Below, one piece after another: positions 31,223-40,291 of a stretch of DNA of 64,000 nt. The notes beneath the pieces were generated by a model that saw only the letters and a program-made list of their open reading frames with translations, was not told the DNA's origin and made no database searches. Source of the stretch: an uncultured Desulfobacter sp. GTDB lineage: Bacteria; Desulfobacterota; Desulfobacteria; Desulfobacterales; Desulfobacteraceae. The stretch is from assembly GCF_963677125.1 (NCBI RefSeq), contig NZ_OY781882.1, positions 442,501 through 506,500 of the forward strand, in the 5' to 3' direction. A program made the translations under genes and the position numbers. Numbering within the stretch: the first letter of the stretch is position 1; the number at the start of each line of letters is the position of its first letter.

Positions 31223-33747
31223 GACAGCACCTTTTTGATTTTAAGAATGATATCCTGGGGGACATGACCTGCCACACCCGGAGAGAACCTAAGCCTTCCG
31301 AAATGATTAAGATTCAGGCCGATCTGTTTGGCGTAGTGCAGTTTTTCAGGCGTACGCAGCAATCCTTTTCCAAGTCCGTGATAGTGAAAAAGCACATCAG
31401 GATGAACCGTCTTGCTCAGGGACACCCTGGCCCGCTGTTTTTCCTCGGGAAACGCTTCCATCCAGATATCCGTCAGGTCCCCTTCATCAAGACCCAGATC
31501 CCGGGCCCGAGTTTCGTTAATGAAGACATTGGCATACTTCATCTTTCTGTGAAGGGATACCAGGATCGGGTTATTCCTGGCCTGGGCCCCGGTAAAGGAG
31601 GCCAAAGGCGAAAAACCAGAGGCCGGAACAAATTCATCCTCGGCAAGGTTTTGTTTTTTCTGCATCCATGCGGGGGCAAGATCCACCAGTAGCGGAGAAG
31701 CATGTGCCAAATCCGGATAATCCGGGTATTTTTTTGTTAGCATATTGTACTTTTCAGCCAGCCAGAAACTGTATACCTCATATTTTCCCGTACTGTTTCT
31801 GGGCGTGTGTTCCGGCACAATCCGCCAGGAACCCCAACTGCCGTTATCCAGCAGTTCGTCCAAAGATGACGGCAGGGTTTTGGATTCTTCGGGCGTGAGG
31901 CCTGCAATGCCTGCAAACTGACTTTCCCAGGTGGGCCGAAGCCCTTTTTGTTCGAGCTCCTGGAAATACTGGACATACTCATCTTTCCGGAGCACCCGTT
32001 TGGCAATCTGGCAGAGGATCCAGTACCCATCCTTGCTGCCCATGACCGGATCTACGGCTTTTCGGTTGACCCCGACAACCGGGATCAGGGATTTATAGCC
32101 GGTATAAAGGGGCTGGTCCTGCTCAAGAAAGGTGCATCCGGGCAGAATAACATCCGCATACATCACACTGTCCTGCCAGAAGGGAGAGACGGCAACCACG
32201 GTCTCAACATCGGTCATGGCATCGGTGATATCCTTGCCGCCGGCTGTCCCCCCCACAAGATCCTGTCCCCAGAAAAAAAGAAGTTTGGGTTTATAGGGTT
32301 TGCCCTCAAGGATGGACTTGATGATACCGGATCGGCATTCTGAATTATCCGCACACCAGCGGCCGGCTTCATTTTCATTTTGCCACCTTAAAATACTCTT
32401 GGACGTGTCGGGTGCTGGAAACTCGATGGGCAGACCGCCAAGCCTGGGATTTCGGTTGCGAAGGATGCCGCCTTCCACACCGTAAAGCCCCAAAAGCAAA
32501 TTGAGCATGTGGACGCAGAGCTGGGCCCTAAAATCCGTGGTGTGCCGGGTAAAACGGTAACCGATCTCCACAAACGCCCGGGGGGCTGCTTTGCCCAGCT
32601 TATCGGCCACGGCTTCCATCTGATCCACAGGAATGGTGCACATCCGGGAGAGCTTTTCCACATCCTGGTCCATGGCACTTTGCCTGAGCAGGGCCATGGC
32701 CGGCTGGACCGTTTTGCCCTGATACTCAAACCGACCGTCGTAGGCGGGTGCTTGTGCCTGCCTGGAGAGCACAAACTTTCCGGCGGCCGTATCATAAACC
32801 AGATAGTCATGGGGGGTAGGGCGCTTGTCAATCAATGCAGGGAGCAACGTTTCAGTATCAATCAGGGCATCAAGGTTGGTGGATGCCTGAAATTCCATGT
32901 CTACGTAATTTTTTTTGAATACAAAATGAAGAACGCCCATGAGAAAAGCCACATCGGTCCCCGGCCTGATGGGCAGCCAGTGGGAATATGACTGGGCCAT
33001 TTCATTGGGCCGCCTCGGATCGACGATGGTCATGGGAAGGCCCCTGCGCAGCCCCTTGCCGAACTGGGCGCCCCAGCCGTGGGGAATAATGGCACCCCCT
33101 AAATTTTTACCGACGACCAGTCCGTAATCGGCGTTTTCCCAGTCACTGGAATGGGCACCCGGCCCGCCAAACCCTAAAATGGCCTGGCTGCTTTTTGACA
33201 CCACATTAAAACAGGTGTCTCCGTATCCGACGATATTAGGGGTGCCGTATACCTCAAAGAATTTGTAGTCCCAGACCGGGGCGGAGGAAAAACGGGAAAA
33301 GAGTACAGCCTTTTCCGGCTCACCCTTATCCCGGAGCGCTTTAAGCTTTGAGCCCACAAGATCCAGGGCCTCGTCCCAGGAGGGTTTTCGGAATGACCCG
33401 TCCCCGCGTTTGCCTGTCCTGATAAGCGGGGTGGTAATTCGATCATCACTGTAAAGGGCGCCCACGGCCGCTTTGGAACGGCCGCATATCCCTTTGTATT
33501 CGTGGACGGGGCTGGCCTCCATCCGGACCACCTTTCCGTCCTTGACATAGGCATTGGCCGGGCAGAACTGGTAACACATCTGGCACAATACCGGCACTTT
33601 TTTCTCACGACCGTACTCTGCTGTGGGTACCTTTAACGGCGCAGCTTCCGCCTTGCCTGGCATCTTGGCGGCAGCCACACCGATCCCCAAGGCAGACGTT
33701 ACTTTGAGAAAAGAACGCCTGGAAATCTCATCCGTCTTGTTTCCCAT
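31219..33747 (-). CDS. Tat-exported molybdopterin oxidoreductase catalytic subunit
   Basis: An 842-aa DMSO-reductase-family enzyme; ATG 33747 starts the Tat signal (EISRRSFLKVTSALGIGVAA), with ribosome-like AAGGAG upstream. The [4Fe-4S] site is C55-x2-C58-x3-C62...C88 (LCQMCYQFC, GICGRS). The likely Mo ligand is the Cys in GYGDTCFNVV. Cofactor-binding blocks include VGKNLGGAIIPHGW, IVDPRRPNEMAQ, WLPIRPGTDVAFLMGVLHFV and FWGQDLVGG. The closest types by pattern are thiosulfate/polysulfide, tetrathionate or arsenate reductases; the substrate cannot be fixed. With the Fe-S and cytochrome b genes it forms a periplasm-facing respiratory complex. Confidence 0.85.
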   Translation of the reverse strand: MGNKTDEISRRSFLKVTSALGIGVAAAKMPGKAEAAPLKVPTAEYGREKKVPVLCQMCYQFCPANAYVKDGKVVRMEASPVHEYKGICGRSKAAVGALYSDDRITTPLIRTGKRGDGSFRKPSWDEALDLVGSKLKALRDKGEPEKAVLFSRFSSAPVWDYKFFEVYGTPNIVGYGDTCFNVVSKSSQAILGFGGPGAHSSDWENADYGLVVGKNLGGAIIPHGWGAQFGKGLRRGLPMTIVDPRRPNEMAQSYSHWLPIRPGTDVAFLMGVLHFVFKKNYVDMEFQASTNLDALIDTETLLPALIDKRPTPHDYLVYDTAAGKFVLSRQAQAPAYDGRFEYQGKTVQPAMALLRQSAMDQDVEKLSRMCTIPVDQMEAVADKLGKAAPRAFVEIGYRFTRHTTDFRAQLCVHMLNLLLGLYGVEGGILRNRNPRLGGLPIEFPAPDTSKSILRWQNENEAGRWCADNSECRSGIIKSILEGKPYKPKLLFFWGQDLVGGTAGGKDITDAMTDVETVVAVSPFWQDSVMYADVILPGCTFLEQDQPLYTGYKSLIPVVGVNRKAVDPVMGSKDGYWILCQIAKRVLRKDEYVQYFQELEQKGLRPTWESQFAGIAGLTPEESKTLPSSLDELLDNGSWGSWRIVPEHTPRNSTGKYEVYSFWLAEKYNMLTKKYPDYPDLAHASPLLVDLAPAWMQKKQNLAEDEFVPASGFSPLASFTGAQARNNPILVSLHRKMKYANVFINETRARDLGLDEGDLTDIWMEAFPEEKQRARVSLSKTVHPDVLFHYHGLGKGLLRTPEKLHYAKQIGLNLNHFGRLRFSPGVAGHVPQDIILKIKKVLS

Positions 33748-33795
33748 ACATGACTCCTTGAAAAATAAATGAGAACCGTGCCGCAATTGTGGGCA

Positions 33796-33864
33796 TCAGT
33801 CCTGTTTTTTGTTTAAAAACGCCAGCAAGACATACCAGATATTAAATTGGGTCTTTTTTTCCAT
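33796..33864 (-). CDS. 22-residue ORF resembling the N-terminus of FtsH
   Basis: Strong ribosome site AAGGAG, then ATG 33864 and 22 codons: EKKTQFNIWYVLLAFLNKKQ, then D and stop. The first 15 residues look like the start of bacterial FtsH proteases (MEKKTQFNIWY plus the first membrane helix), but the helix stops after a few residues and no protease domain follows. It lies 48 bp before the molybdoenzyme start in the same direction, so it could act as a leader peptide of that operon, or be a relic of an ftsH-like gene. Confidence 0.45.
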   Translation of the reverse strand: MEKKTQFNIWYVLLAFLNKKQD

Positions 33865-33879
33865 TTAAGATATTCTCCT

Positions 33880-34110
33880 TGAAGTTGATAGATCCGTCTA
33901 AATGTTCTCTTTTTAAGAAAGTCTGTGTAACTAACATAGATGTTACCATTTTTGTTGTAAACTGGGTCTGGATGCTGATAGACCCGATCTGCCTATGGCC
34001 GTTTTATAAGAAACTCTCTGTAAGCCACAGAGATGTTTCAATATTCGTTGTGGTCCGAACCACGGTCAAAGACCAAGGACGGTCCGTGACCGTTATAAGA
34101 AAGACTGCGC
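33880..34110. repeat. Degenerate tandem repeat, period about 90 bp, three units
   Basis: Units begin near 33880 and 33974 (TTGATAGATCCG / CTGATAGACCCG, ...TAAGAAAGTCTGTG / ATAAGAAACTCTCTG, ...ATTTTTGTTGTA / ATATTCGTTGTG). A third, shorter unit is visible near 34093 (TTATAAGAAAGACTG). The AAGAAA cores lie at 33915, 34008 and 34097 (spacing 93 and 89). The + strand frame from TTG 33879 to 34148 runs through all units and gives a repeated LIDP...KK...DV.IFVV pattern with several silent differences. The - strand alternative has stops. Confidence 0.55.
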
Positions 34111-34169
34111 CCTTATTAGCAAGCTGTTGGTTCCCTGATCGTAAGTAAAAAATTCTTAACCCCGAAATT

Positions 34170-35225
34170 TCATGAAATATCCGGATTAAACTTGGAAAGT
34201 TCACTATTAGGGGCAAGAAGAATGGAAATCCACTGCGTGGATTTGTGTTCGCTTAAAGCAATTTTCACAGCCATTGTCAACGGCACGGAAAGAAGCATCC
34301 CCATGGGTCCCAATACCCATCCCCAGAAAATCAATGATAGCAGCACAACGATGGAAGAAAGACCCACCCGCTGTCCCATTATACGGGGCTCTGCGATCGT
34401 CCCGACGACGGTATTAACGATAACAAAGAGTAAGGCTGTACCGAGTGCATCCAACGGGCCAAGCTGAACAAGGGCAAGCAGTATGGCCGGAATGGAGGCA
34501 ATCAGAGATCCGATGGTAGGAATAAAATTGAGGATAAAACTCAACACGGCCCAGAGGACGGCAAAATCCACGCCTATATAAAAAAGGCCCAAATATATCA
34601 TTGCCCCGGTGATAAAACTGGTGATGAATTTTATGCCTAAATATTTGTTTACCATACCGATAATAGCGTTATAAGATGAAAGACTGTCTTCCTTATTATG
34701 CCTGATGGTTTTAATCTTATCCGGTATACCGCTGGCCTCAATAATCAGGAAGGCAAACATCAACACAATAAAAAAAACGTTCTTTAAAATAGCCACAAGG
34801 CTGTTCATCAAACTGGTCACAAATTTCATAATTTTGCCGGGATCAAACATCGAATCAACCACGGATTTGTCAACAGCAATATCATGAGCCCGCAACCAGG
34901 CATAGCCGTCGCCTATCAGTTGTTTCATCCGCTCCTGATATTCGGGCATACTGCGTGTAAACTCTTGAAGGGTTGATCCCAAAATAACAACCAGTAACAT
35001 CCACAACCCGATCACAAGAATCAAAATCAACAGGAATGCAAGAACATCCGGAACCCTCATCTTTTTTAGAAAAAGCATTAGGGGCAAACTAATTATTGTT
35101 AAAAATAGGGCCAGCAAAAAAGGAACAATGAGCGAACTGGCGGCCTTCATTCCGGCAATCACAATCACAAAGGCGGCAAGATTGACCATTGCATTATGCC
35201 TGTTGCCTACGCTGTTTTTAATCAT
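34170..35225 (-). CDS. AI-2E/PerM-family membrane transporter
   Basis: A 351-aa membrane protein; ATG 35225 (after AGAGGC) is preferred over 35252. It has paired N-terminal helices (LAAFVIVIAGMKAASSLIVP, LLALFLTIISLPLMLFLKK), a long periplasmic or cytosolic loop (about 80-150), and the family's C-terminal core (AVLSFILNFIPTIGSLIASI, VVGTIAEPRIMGQRVGLSSI). It belongs to the AI-2E transporter superfamily, whose members export small molecules or act as Na+/H+ antiporters. It overlaps nhaA by 8 bp, which favours an ion-transport role over signalling (inference). Confidence 0.85.
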   Translation of the reverse strand: MIKNSVGNRHNAMVNLAAFVIVIAGMKAASSLIVPFLLALFLTIISLPLMLFLKKMRVPDVLAFLLILILVIGLWMLLVVILGSTLQEFTRSMPEYQERMKQLIGDGYAWLRAHDIAVDKSVVDSMFDPGKIMKFVTSLMNSLVAILKNVFFIVLMFAFLIIEASGIPDKIKTIRHNKEDSLSSYNAIIGMVNKYLGIKFITSFITGAMIYLGLFYIGVDFAVLWAVLSFILNFIPTIGSLIASIPAILLALVQLGPLDALGTALLFVIVNTVVGTIAEPRIMGQRVGLSSIVVLLSLIFWGWVLGPMGMLLSVPLTMAVKIALSEHKSTQWISILLAPNSELSKFNPDIS

Positions 35226-36411
35226 TTTGCCTCTTTGGGGGCAGGCCGGCATTCAAAAATAAATACCCGACTATACCCGATGCAAGAGACCCCACAATGA
35301 TGCCCAGTCGTTCATCAAACAGGCGGTTTACCCCGGTCTGCTCAAAGGCCAGGGAACCGATGAACAAGCTCATTGTAAAGCCAACGCCGCACAGGGCGGA
35401 TGCCCCATATAAAGAACCCCATGACATACCCTGGGGGAGCCTGGCAATGCCGGCTTTAACAGCCGCCCAGCAAATCCCGAATATGCCGACCTGTTTGCCG
35501 ATAAAAAGCCCGAGGGCGATCCCCACTGAGACCGGATGAAAAAATTGATCCGTTCCCATGCCCACAAGGCGGATGCCTGCATTGGCAAATGCAAAGACAG
35601 GAAGAATGATGAACGCAACGGGAAAATGCAGGTCATGCTCTACGCGCTTTAATGGAGAATAGCCCGGATTTTTTGCGGAGGTCATGGGAATGAACAGGGC
35701 CAGGATAACCCCGGCCAGGGTGGCGTGGATGCCTGATTTGAGCATGGATGTCCACATGACCACACCGACCAAGATAAACATGCTTTTTGATTCCAGATTC
35801 TTATAATTCATAATCGCCAGTACCGGGATGCAGCACAGGGCAATAACCAGGGCAACCATGGAAATTTTATCTGTATAAAATAGGGCAATGATCAGTATGG
35901 CGCCGATATCGTCAAAAATAGCCAGGGAGGTTAAAAAGACCTTGATGCTCACCGGCACCCGGGAGCCAAGAAGCGAAAGGATGCCAAGGGCAAATGCGAT
36001 ATCCGTTGCCGCAGGGATGGCCCAGCCCTTTACCGCTGATGGATCATTTGCGCAGAAATAGACATAAATCAGCGCCGGGACAACCATGCCCCCCAATGCG
36101 CCGAGACCCGGAAAGATAATATTTCTTTTATCGGAAAGCTCCCCATCCAGGACCTCGCGTTTAAGTTCCAGCCCAACCAGAAAGAAAAAGACTGCCATCA
36201 TGCCGTCATTGATCCACAGCAGTAACGGCTTTGCTATATGCAGCGCACCGATGCGAAGTTCAATGGGGGTATCAATGAGCAGGGTGTAATACTTGTACAA
36301 CGGGGTGTTGGCCACACATATCGCAACAAAGGCGGCAAACATGAGGGTCAGCCCTCCGGCGGACTCCAATTTGAAAAAACCGGCGATAAAGGATTCTTTA
36401 GACGATGTCAT
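35218..36411 (-). CDS. nhaA: Na+/H+ antiporter NhaA
   Basis: A 397-aa membrane protein of the usual NhaA length with about 12 hydrophobic segments. Signature blocks are LLLWINDGMMAVFFFLVGLE, AIPAATDIAFALGILSLLG, SLAIFDDIGAILIIALFY (the adjacent Asp pair that binds Na+ and protons), and a C-terminal ASALCGVGFTMSLFIGSLAF. It exchanges internal sodium for protons and supports growth in saline or alkaline conditions, fitting a marine or brackish host. Its end overlaps the AI-2E-type gene by 8 bp, so the two form an operon. Confidence 0.95.
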   Translation of the reverse strand: MTSSKESFIAGFFKLESAGGLTLMFAAFVAICVANTPLYKYYTLLIDTPIELRIGALHIAKPLLLWINDGMMAVFFFLVGLELKREVLDGELSDKRNIIFPGLGALGGMVVPALIYVYFCANDPSAVKGWAIPAATDIAFALGILSLLGSRVPVSIKVFLTSLAIFDDIGAILIIALFYTDKISMVALVIALCCIPVLAIMNYKNLESKSMFILVGVVMWTSMLKSGIHATLAGVILALFIPMTSAKNPGYSPLKRVEHDLHFPVAFIILPVFAFANAGIRLVGMGTDQFFHPVSVGIALGLFIGKQVGIFGICWAAVKAGIARLPQGMSWGSLYGASALCGVGFTMSLFIGSLAFEQTGVNRLFDERLGIIVGSLASGIVGYLFLNAGLPPKRQND

Positions 36412-36639
36412 AATTTTACCTGATCAGTAAACAAGTTAGTAATTAAAAAAATTTGAAATACCATATCAGATCGCTTATCCCTTCATCAAGTTTTTGTGTC
36501 CAGTCACGGGATAAAAAATATAAAGATAATTCAATCCAATAAAGATCCGGTTCCGGGCGCTTTGAATCTCCGACAAAGGCTTGATTTCATATTGTCATTT
36601 TGTTTTAATGGCGAAACTTAAATTTTTTTTGATACGAGA

Positions 36640-38298
36640 ATGCCACTGATACGCTGCCTAACAGCTCCTTTTTCCCTTGCAGGCCTTATTTTAGGCCTGG
36701 GATTTTTTTGTGTTTCTCTTACCCCGTCTCTTCTGCCCAGAATGTTTATCATGCAGGGCCTGCTGTCTGGCTGTGTCTTTGCTGCAGGGTATGGAATTGG
36801 AAGGGCTTTGGCCTGGCTTTATAAGTACATGGAGTTGCAGGCGCTGCCGGAAAAGATTACCCGTTATACTAGCTGGACCGTTATCTGTACCTTGTCCATA
36901 ACGGCTGTGTATACCTTAAGCAGGATGAAGGTCTGGCAGAACTCAGTGAGGGTTTTAATGGAAATGCCGCCCATTGACAGGGCCTATCCTGCGGAGGTGT
37001 TTCTGGTTTCTGTGGTTACAGCGGTTGTACTCATATCTTTTTTTCGTCTGCTGATATATTGGGGCGGCAGGGCCGTGGCCATCGTAAACCGTTATATGCC
37101 GCGAAGAATTTCCATTGTTCTCGGCACTGTTCTTTTTGCTCTTTTTCTCACCTCCTTTGTTGATAAAATAATACTGAAGGCGGCGCTTGATATGATGGAC
37201 AGATCCTTTGCCGCCACAAACATGCTTTTAGAGGAAAAATACAGTCCGCCCAAGAACGGCAAGTTATCGGGCAGCCGAAACTCTCTTATCGACTGGATCG
37301 ATATCGGCAGAAACGGTAAGCGGTTTATTTCCGACGGGCCGAAGAGACAGGAGATCGAACGGTTGACCGGGCGCAGATCCATGGAGCCCATAAGAGTCTA
37401 CGCAGGTTTTGAAACAGGCAAAACCCTTAAGGCGCGTGCGAGGATTGCCTTGAATGAGCTAAAGCGGGTCAAAGGTTTTGACAGGTCGGTTCTCATCATT
37501 GCAACGGCTACCGGAACAGGCTGGCTGGACCCGTCGGCCGTGGACACGGTTGAATTTATACATGCAGGCGACACGGCCATTGTATCGTTGCAGTACTCCT
37601 ATCTTCCAAGCTGGCTGACGCTGATGGTAGAGCCGGAACTTGCCCAGGATGCGGCAACAGCCCTGTTCAAGGAGGTTTACGGCCATTGGACATCATTGCC
37701 CCGTGATAAACGTCCAAGACTCTATCTGTTTGGTTTAAGCCTTGGGGCGCTTGGGTCGGAGTTTTCAGCCGATCTTATCACCATGATCGGGGACCCCGTG
37801 AAAGGTGCCCTGTGGAGCGGTCCTCCTTTTTTAAGTGCAACATGGAAGTCCATGACCGCTGACCGTAATCCGGATTCCCTTCAGTGGTGGCCGGTATACG
37901 GGGATAGCCGAACCGTGCGCTTCATGACCCAGGATGGATTTCCAAAGGCTGCTGTTGGAGCAGGTTGGGGACCTTTGCGCATTATCTATCTGCAGCATGC
38001 AAGCGACCCCATGACCTGGTTTTCCACAGGCCTTGCCTTCCATTGCCCTGCCTGGCTGAGCCAGGACCGGGGCCGGGATGTCTCTTCCTATTTCCGGTGG
38101 TTCCCTGTGGTTACTTTTTTCCAGGTTGCCTTTGATATTCTGGCATCAGCAAGTGTGAACATCGGTTATGGGCATAATTTTGCCCCTTACAACTATATTA
38201 ATGCCTGGCTTGAAATTACCCAGCCTGTCAACTGGAGCGTTGAAGACACTGAAAAACTCAAAGCCTATTTTGCTGACTTCAACCCAAAAGCACTGTGA
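36640..38298 (+). CDS. Membrane-anchored alpha/beta hydrolase (Abhydrolase_9 family)
   Basis: A 552-aa protein. The N-terminal part (about 1-190) has at least four membrane helices (AGLILGLGFFCVSLTPSLLP, LSGCVFAAGYGIGRALAWLY, VFLVSVVTAVVLISFFRLLI, ISIVLGTVLFALFLTSFVDK). The C-terminal part (about 230-545) is an alpha/beta-hydrolase domain with the elbow LFGLSLGALGSE (GxSxG), LIIATATGTGWLDP, GALWSGPPFLS and WFPVVTFFQVAFD. This matches the two-domain PF15420/PF10081 family, whose substrate is unknown; a cell-envelope lipid or ester is plausible. It is divergent from nhaA with a 228-bp shared upstream region. Confidence 0.85.
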   Translation: MPLIRCLTAPFSLAGLILGLGFFCVSLTPSLLPRMFIMQGLLSGCVFAAGYGIGRALAWLYKYMELQALPEKITRYTSWTVICTLSITAVYTLSRMKVWQNSVRVLMEMPPIDRAYPAEVFLVSVVTAVVLISFFRLLIYWGGRAVAIVNRYMPRRISIVLGTVLFALFLTSFVDKIILKAALDMMDRSFAATNMLLEEKYSPPKNGKLSGSRNSLIDWIDIGRNGKRFISDGPKRQEIERLTGRRSMEPIRVYAGFETGKTLKARARIALNELKRVKGFDRSVLIIATATGTGWLDPSAVDTVEFIHAGDTAIVSLQYSYLPSWLTLMVEPELAQDAATALFKEVYGHWTSLPRDKRPRLYLFGLSLGALGSEFSADLITMIGDPVKGALWSGPPFLSATWKSMTADRNPDSLQWWPVYGDSRTVRFMTQDGFPKAAVGAGWGPLRIIYLQHASDPMTWFSTGLAFHCPAWLSQDRGRDVSSYFRWFPVVTFFQVAFDILASASVNIGYGHNFAPYNYINAWLEITQPVNWSVEDTEKLKAYFADFNPKAL

Positions 38299-38351
38299 TT
38301 AAAAAAGTTATCAAATATTTTGATTAACGTCACTGGAGGATGAGAACAGTA

Positions 38352-39881
38352 ATGATTCACGATCCTATTTTCGAACAGTTTATTGATTTTGGTTTAGTTG
38401 CCTTGATTGGTTTTGTCCTGGGTTTAGAGCGTGATATGGCCGGTTCTAAAAATCCCCATGCAGACACACGTGATTTCATTCTGATTGCTTTGATTGGGGC
38501 GGTTTCAGGTTATTTAAGCCGACAATTTCAAAGTCCCTGGATCATTATGGGTGGCATCATGGGCGTATTGTCTTTTCTACTAAGCGGCTACTGGATTGAT
38601 CGGGATCGCGATACTGGGATCACAACAGAAGTTGCTATGATACTGACGTTTTTCTTAGGCGTTTTGATCATTATAGGGTTTAAGGAAATAGCGACCGCCA
38701 TCGCGATCGTAATCCTGGTCATTTTGTCTCATAAAAAGGCCATACAGTCTTTTACCGGCAAAATACAACAATATGAAATGCAGGCTGCAATAAAATTTTT
38801 AGTGATAACCTTTATTATTCTGCCCGTTTTTCCTAACCTGCCATTATCAAATTACATGAAAACCACATTTGGCGAGGTTCAAACCTACGAAGAAAGCAGC
38901 AAAGAACTTTTAATCCAAATGGAACATGTGCCATCACTACAATCCGGGGATGTTGTGATTTTGTATAACGGTTCTGGAGAACGCCTCGGACCGTTTACGG
39001 TGAAAAAACATGCCAATAAAGTTGTGACGGGGGCACTTCAGCAAGAAGGCATAACTCAACCCGTTCAAGGGGATGTGCTTGAAAAAGTGATAGACAGCAT
39101 CTGGCTTTACAACATCCTTAATGCACTGAATCCCTATAAAATATGGTTAATTGTTGTCCTGGTGTCATTTATCAGTTTAGTGGGGTATGTTGCGGTCAAG
39201 GTACTTGGACCAGATGCGGGCATTGGCCTTACAGGGTTTATTGGCGGATTGGCTTCTTCAACGCTGACAACGGTTTCTTTTGCAAAACGAAGTATAGAGT
39301 CTCCGATGTTTAATGGTAGTTTTTCTGTCGCTATTCTGCTTGCATCGGCAATAATGTTTCCAAGGCTACTGCTCGAAATTGCGATTGTGAATCAAGCAAT
39401 GATGAAAAATATAGCCCTGCCTATAGTAATTATGGGAATGACGGGAATAATTCTGGCTATCTATTTTTCGTTGAAAACGAACAAAGATAATCCTCAGAAT
39501 ATATCTTCAATGCAGTTGAATAATCCTTTTTGCCTGAAATCGGCCATTACATTCGGAGCAATTTTCAGCACAATATTAGTCCTTACCAGACTGGCCACGG
39601 TTTATCTCGGAGACCAATGGCTACCGGTCATTTCTCTCGTTAGTGGATTGGTCGACGTTGATGCCATAGCATTTTCATTAAGTGATGCTCAGAAATCAGG
39701 AATCATTTCATTGGATTGGGCCAGTTTGAATCTGGTAATCGGTGCTATTTCCAATACTATTGTAAAGTTATTTTATGTATTCACTTTTGGAGACCGCAGG
39801 CTTTTTCGGCAGTTAGCCATTTCATTTATCATCGTCTGTATTTCCGGTGTTATCACTGTGGCTTTTTATTATGATTATTAA
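38352..39881 (+). CDS. MgtC/SapB-DUF4010 family membrane protein
   Basis: A 509-aa membrane protein. GGAGG lies 12 nt before ATG 38352; an in-frame ATG at 38340 is only one base after it, so I prefer 38352. The N-terminal part (about 1-140) is MgtC-like: FGLVALIGFVLGLERD, TRDFILIALIGAVSGYL, GITTEVAMILTFFLGVLIII. A soluble loop (about 170-250) follows, then a DUF4010 half with helices (VVLVSFISLVGYVAVKVLG, GFIGGLASSTLTTVSFAKRS, LVSGLVDVDAIAFSLSDAQ). Members are linked to Mg2+ stress or cation homeostasis, not firmly to a transport reaction. It is 53 bp after the hydrolase gene and may be co-transcribed. Confidence 0.85.
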   Translation: MIHDPIFEQFIDFGLVALIGFVLGLERDMAGSKNPHADTRDFILIALIGAVSGYLSRQFQSPWIIMGGIMGVLSFLLSGYWIDRDRDTGITTEVAMILTFFLGVLIIIGFKEIATAIAIVILVILSHKKAIQSFTGKIQQYEMQAAIKFLVITFIILPVFPNLPLSNYMKTTFGEVQTYEESSKELLIQMEHVPSLQSGDVVILYNGSGERLGPFTVKKHANKVVTGALQQEGITQPVQGDVLEKVIDSIWLYNILNALNPYKIWLIVVLVSFISLVGYVAVKVLGPDAGIGLTGFIGGLASSTLTTVSFAKRSIESPMFNGSFSVAILLASAIMFPRLLLEIAIVNQAMMKNIALPIVIMGMTGIILAIYFSLKTNKDNPQNISSMQLNNPFCLKSAITFGAIFSTILVLTRLATVYLGDQWLPVISLVSGLVDVDAIAFSLSDAQKSGIISLDWASLNLVIGAISNTIVKLFYVFTFGDRRLFRQLAISFIIVCISGVITVAFYYDY

Positions 39882-40291
39882 GTTGAAAAGATCCTCGAAA
39901 GATCAAACCAAGGTCCGAGGTGGAGATTACCCTTCGACCAGACTCCGTTTTCGGTTGACCAACGCCCCCTGACTATCCTGTATGTCTATACTTTTTAAAT
40001 AGTGCCCGACCGAAAACCGTAAATTTTGCCGATTACGGCGTTGGCCTGAAATTTTAATCCTCGAAATACTCCATGTATTCCGAAGGTTTTAATTTCAGGC
40101 CGCCTTGTACTCAACAAAATTTCCAGGTTTTCGTTCAGACACTAAATAATCAAACCCGAGAGCAATATTACGTGTATCAATCCCTGTTCTATTCATATCA
40201 TTTCGAATTTTATAGTAGACCACAATGATATCAGGGCTCAGATTTTTCGATCTGAAGCTAACCACCAGATGCAGTGATTGCATTTATAGGG
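39882..40291. other. Intergenic region between convergent MgtC-like and SBBP genes
   Basis: Apart from the palindromic element (39946-40101), nothing is firmly supported. A 62-residue - strand frame (40095-40283) ends inside the palindrome and reads NDMNRTGIDTRNIALGFDYL; it has no ribosome site and no recognisable family, and may be a relic. Confidence 0.35.
39946..40101. repeat. Nested palindromic intergenic element
   Basis: The inner arms GGCCTGAAATTTTAATCCTC (from 40043) and its near-complement ending GGTTTTAATTTCAGGCC (to 40101) match at about 18 of 21. Outside it, CCGTTTTCGGTTGACCAACG (from about 39946) is nearly complementary to the segment GACCGAAAACCG...GGCGTTGGCC (40009-40046), with a small CCGTAA/TTACGG hairpin (40017-40038). 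Such compound palindromes are typical of dispersed intergenic repeats. Confidence 0.55.

Noticed and set aside
40095..40283. A 62-aa gene on the - strand
   Set aside because: No ribosome site and it ends within the palindromic repeat; kept only as a note in the intergenic entry.
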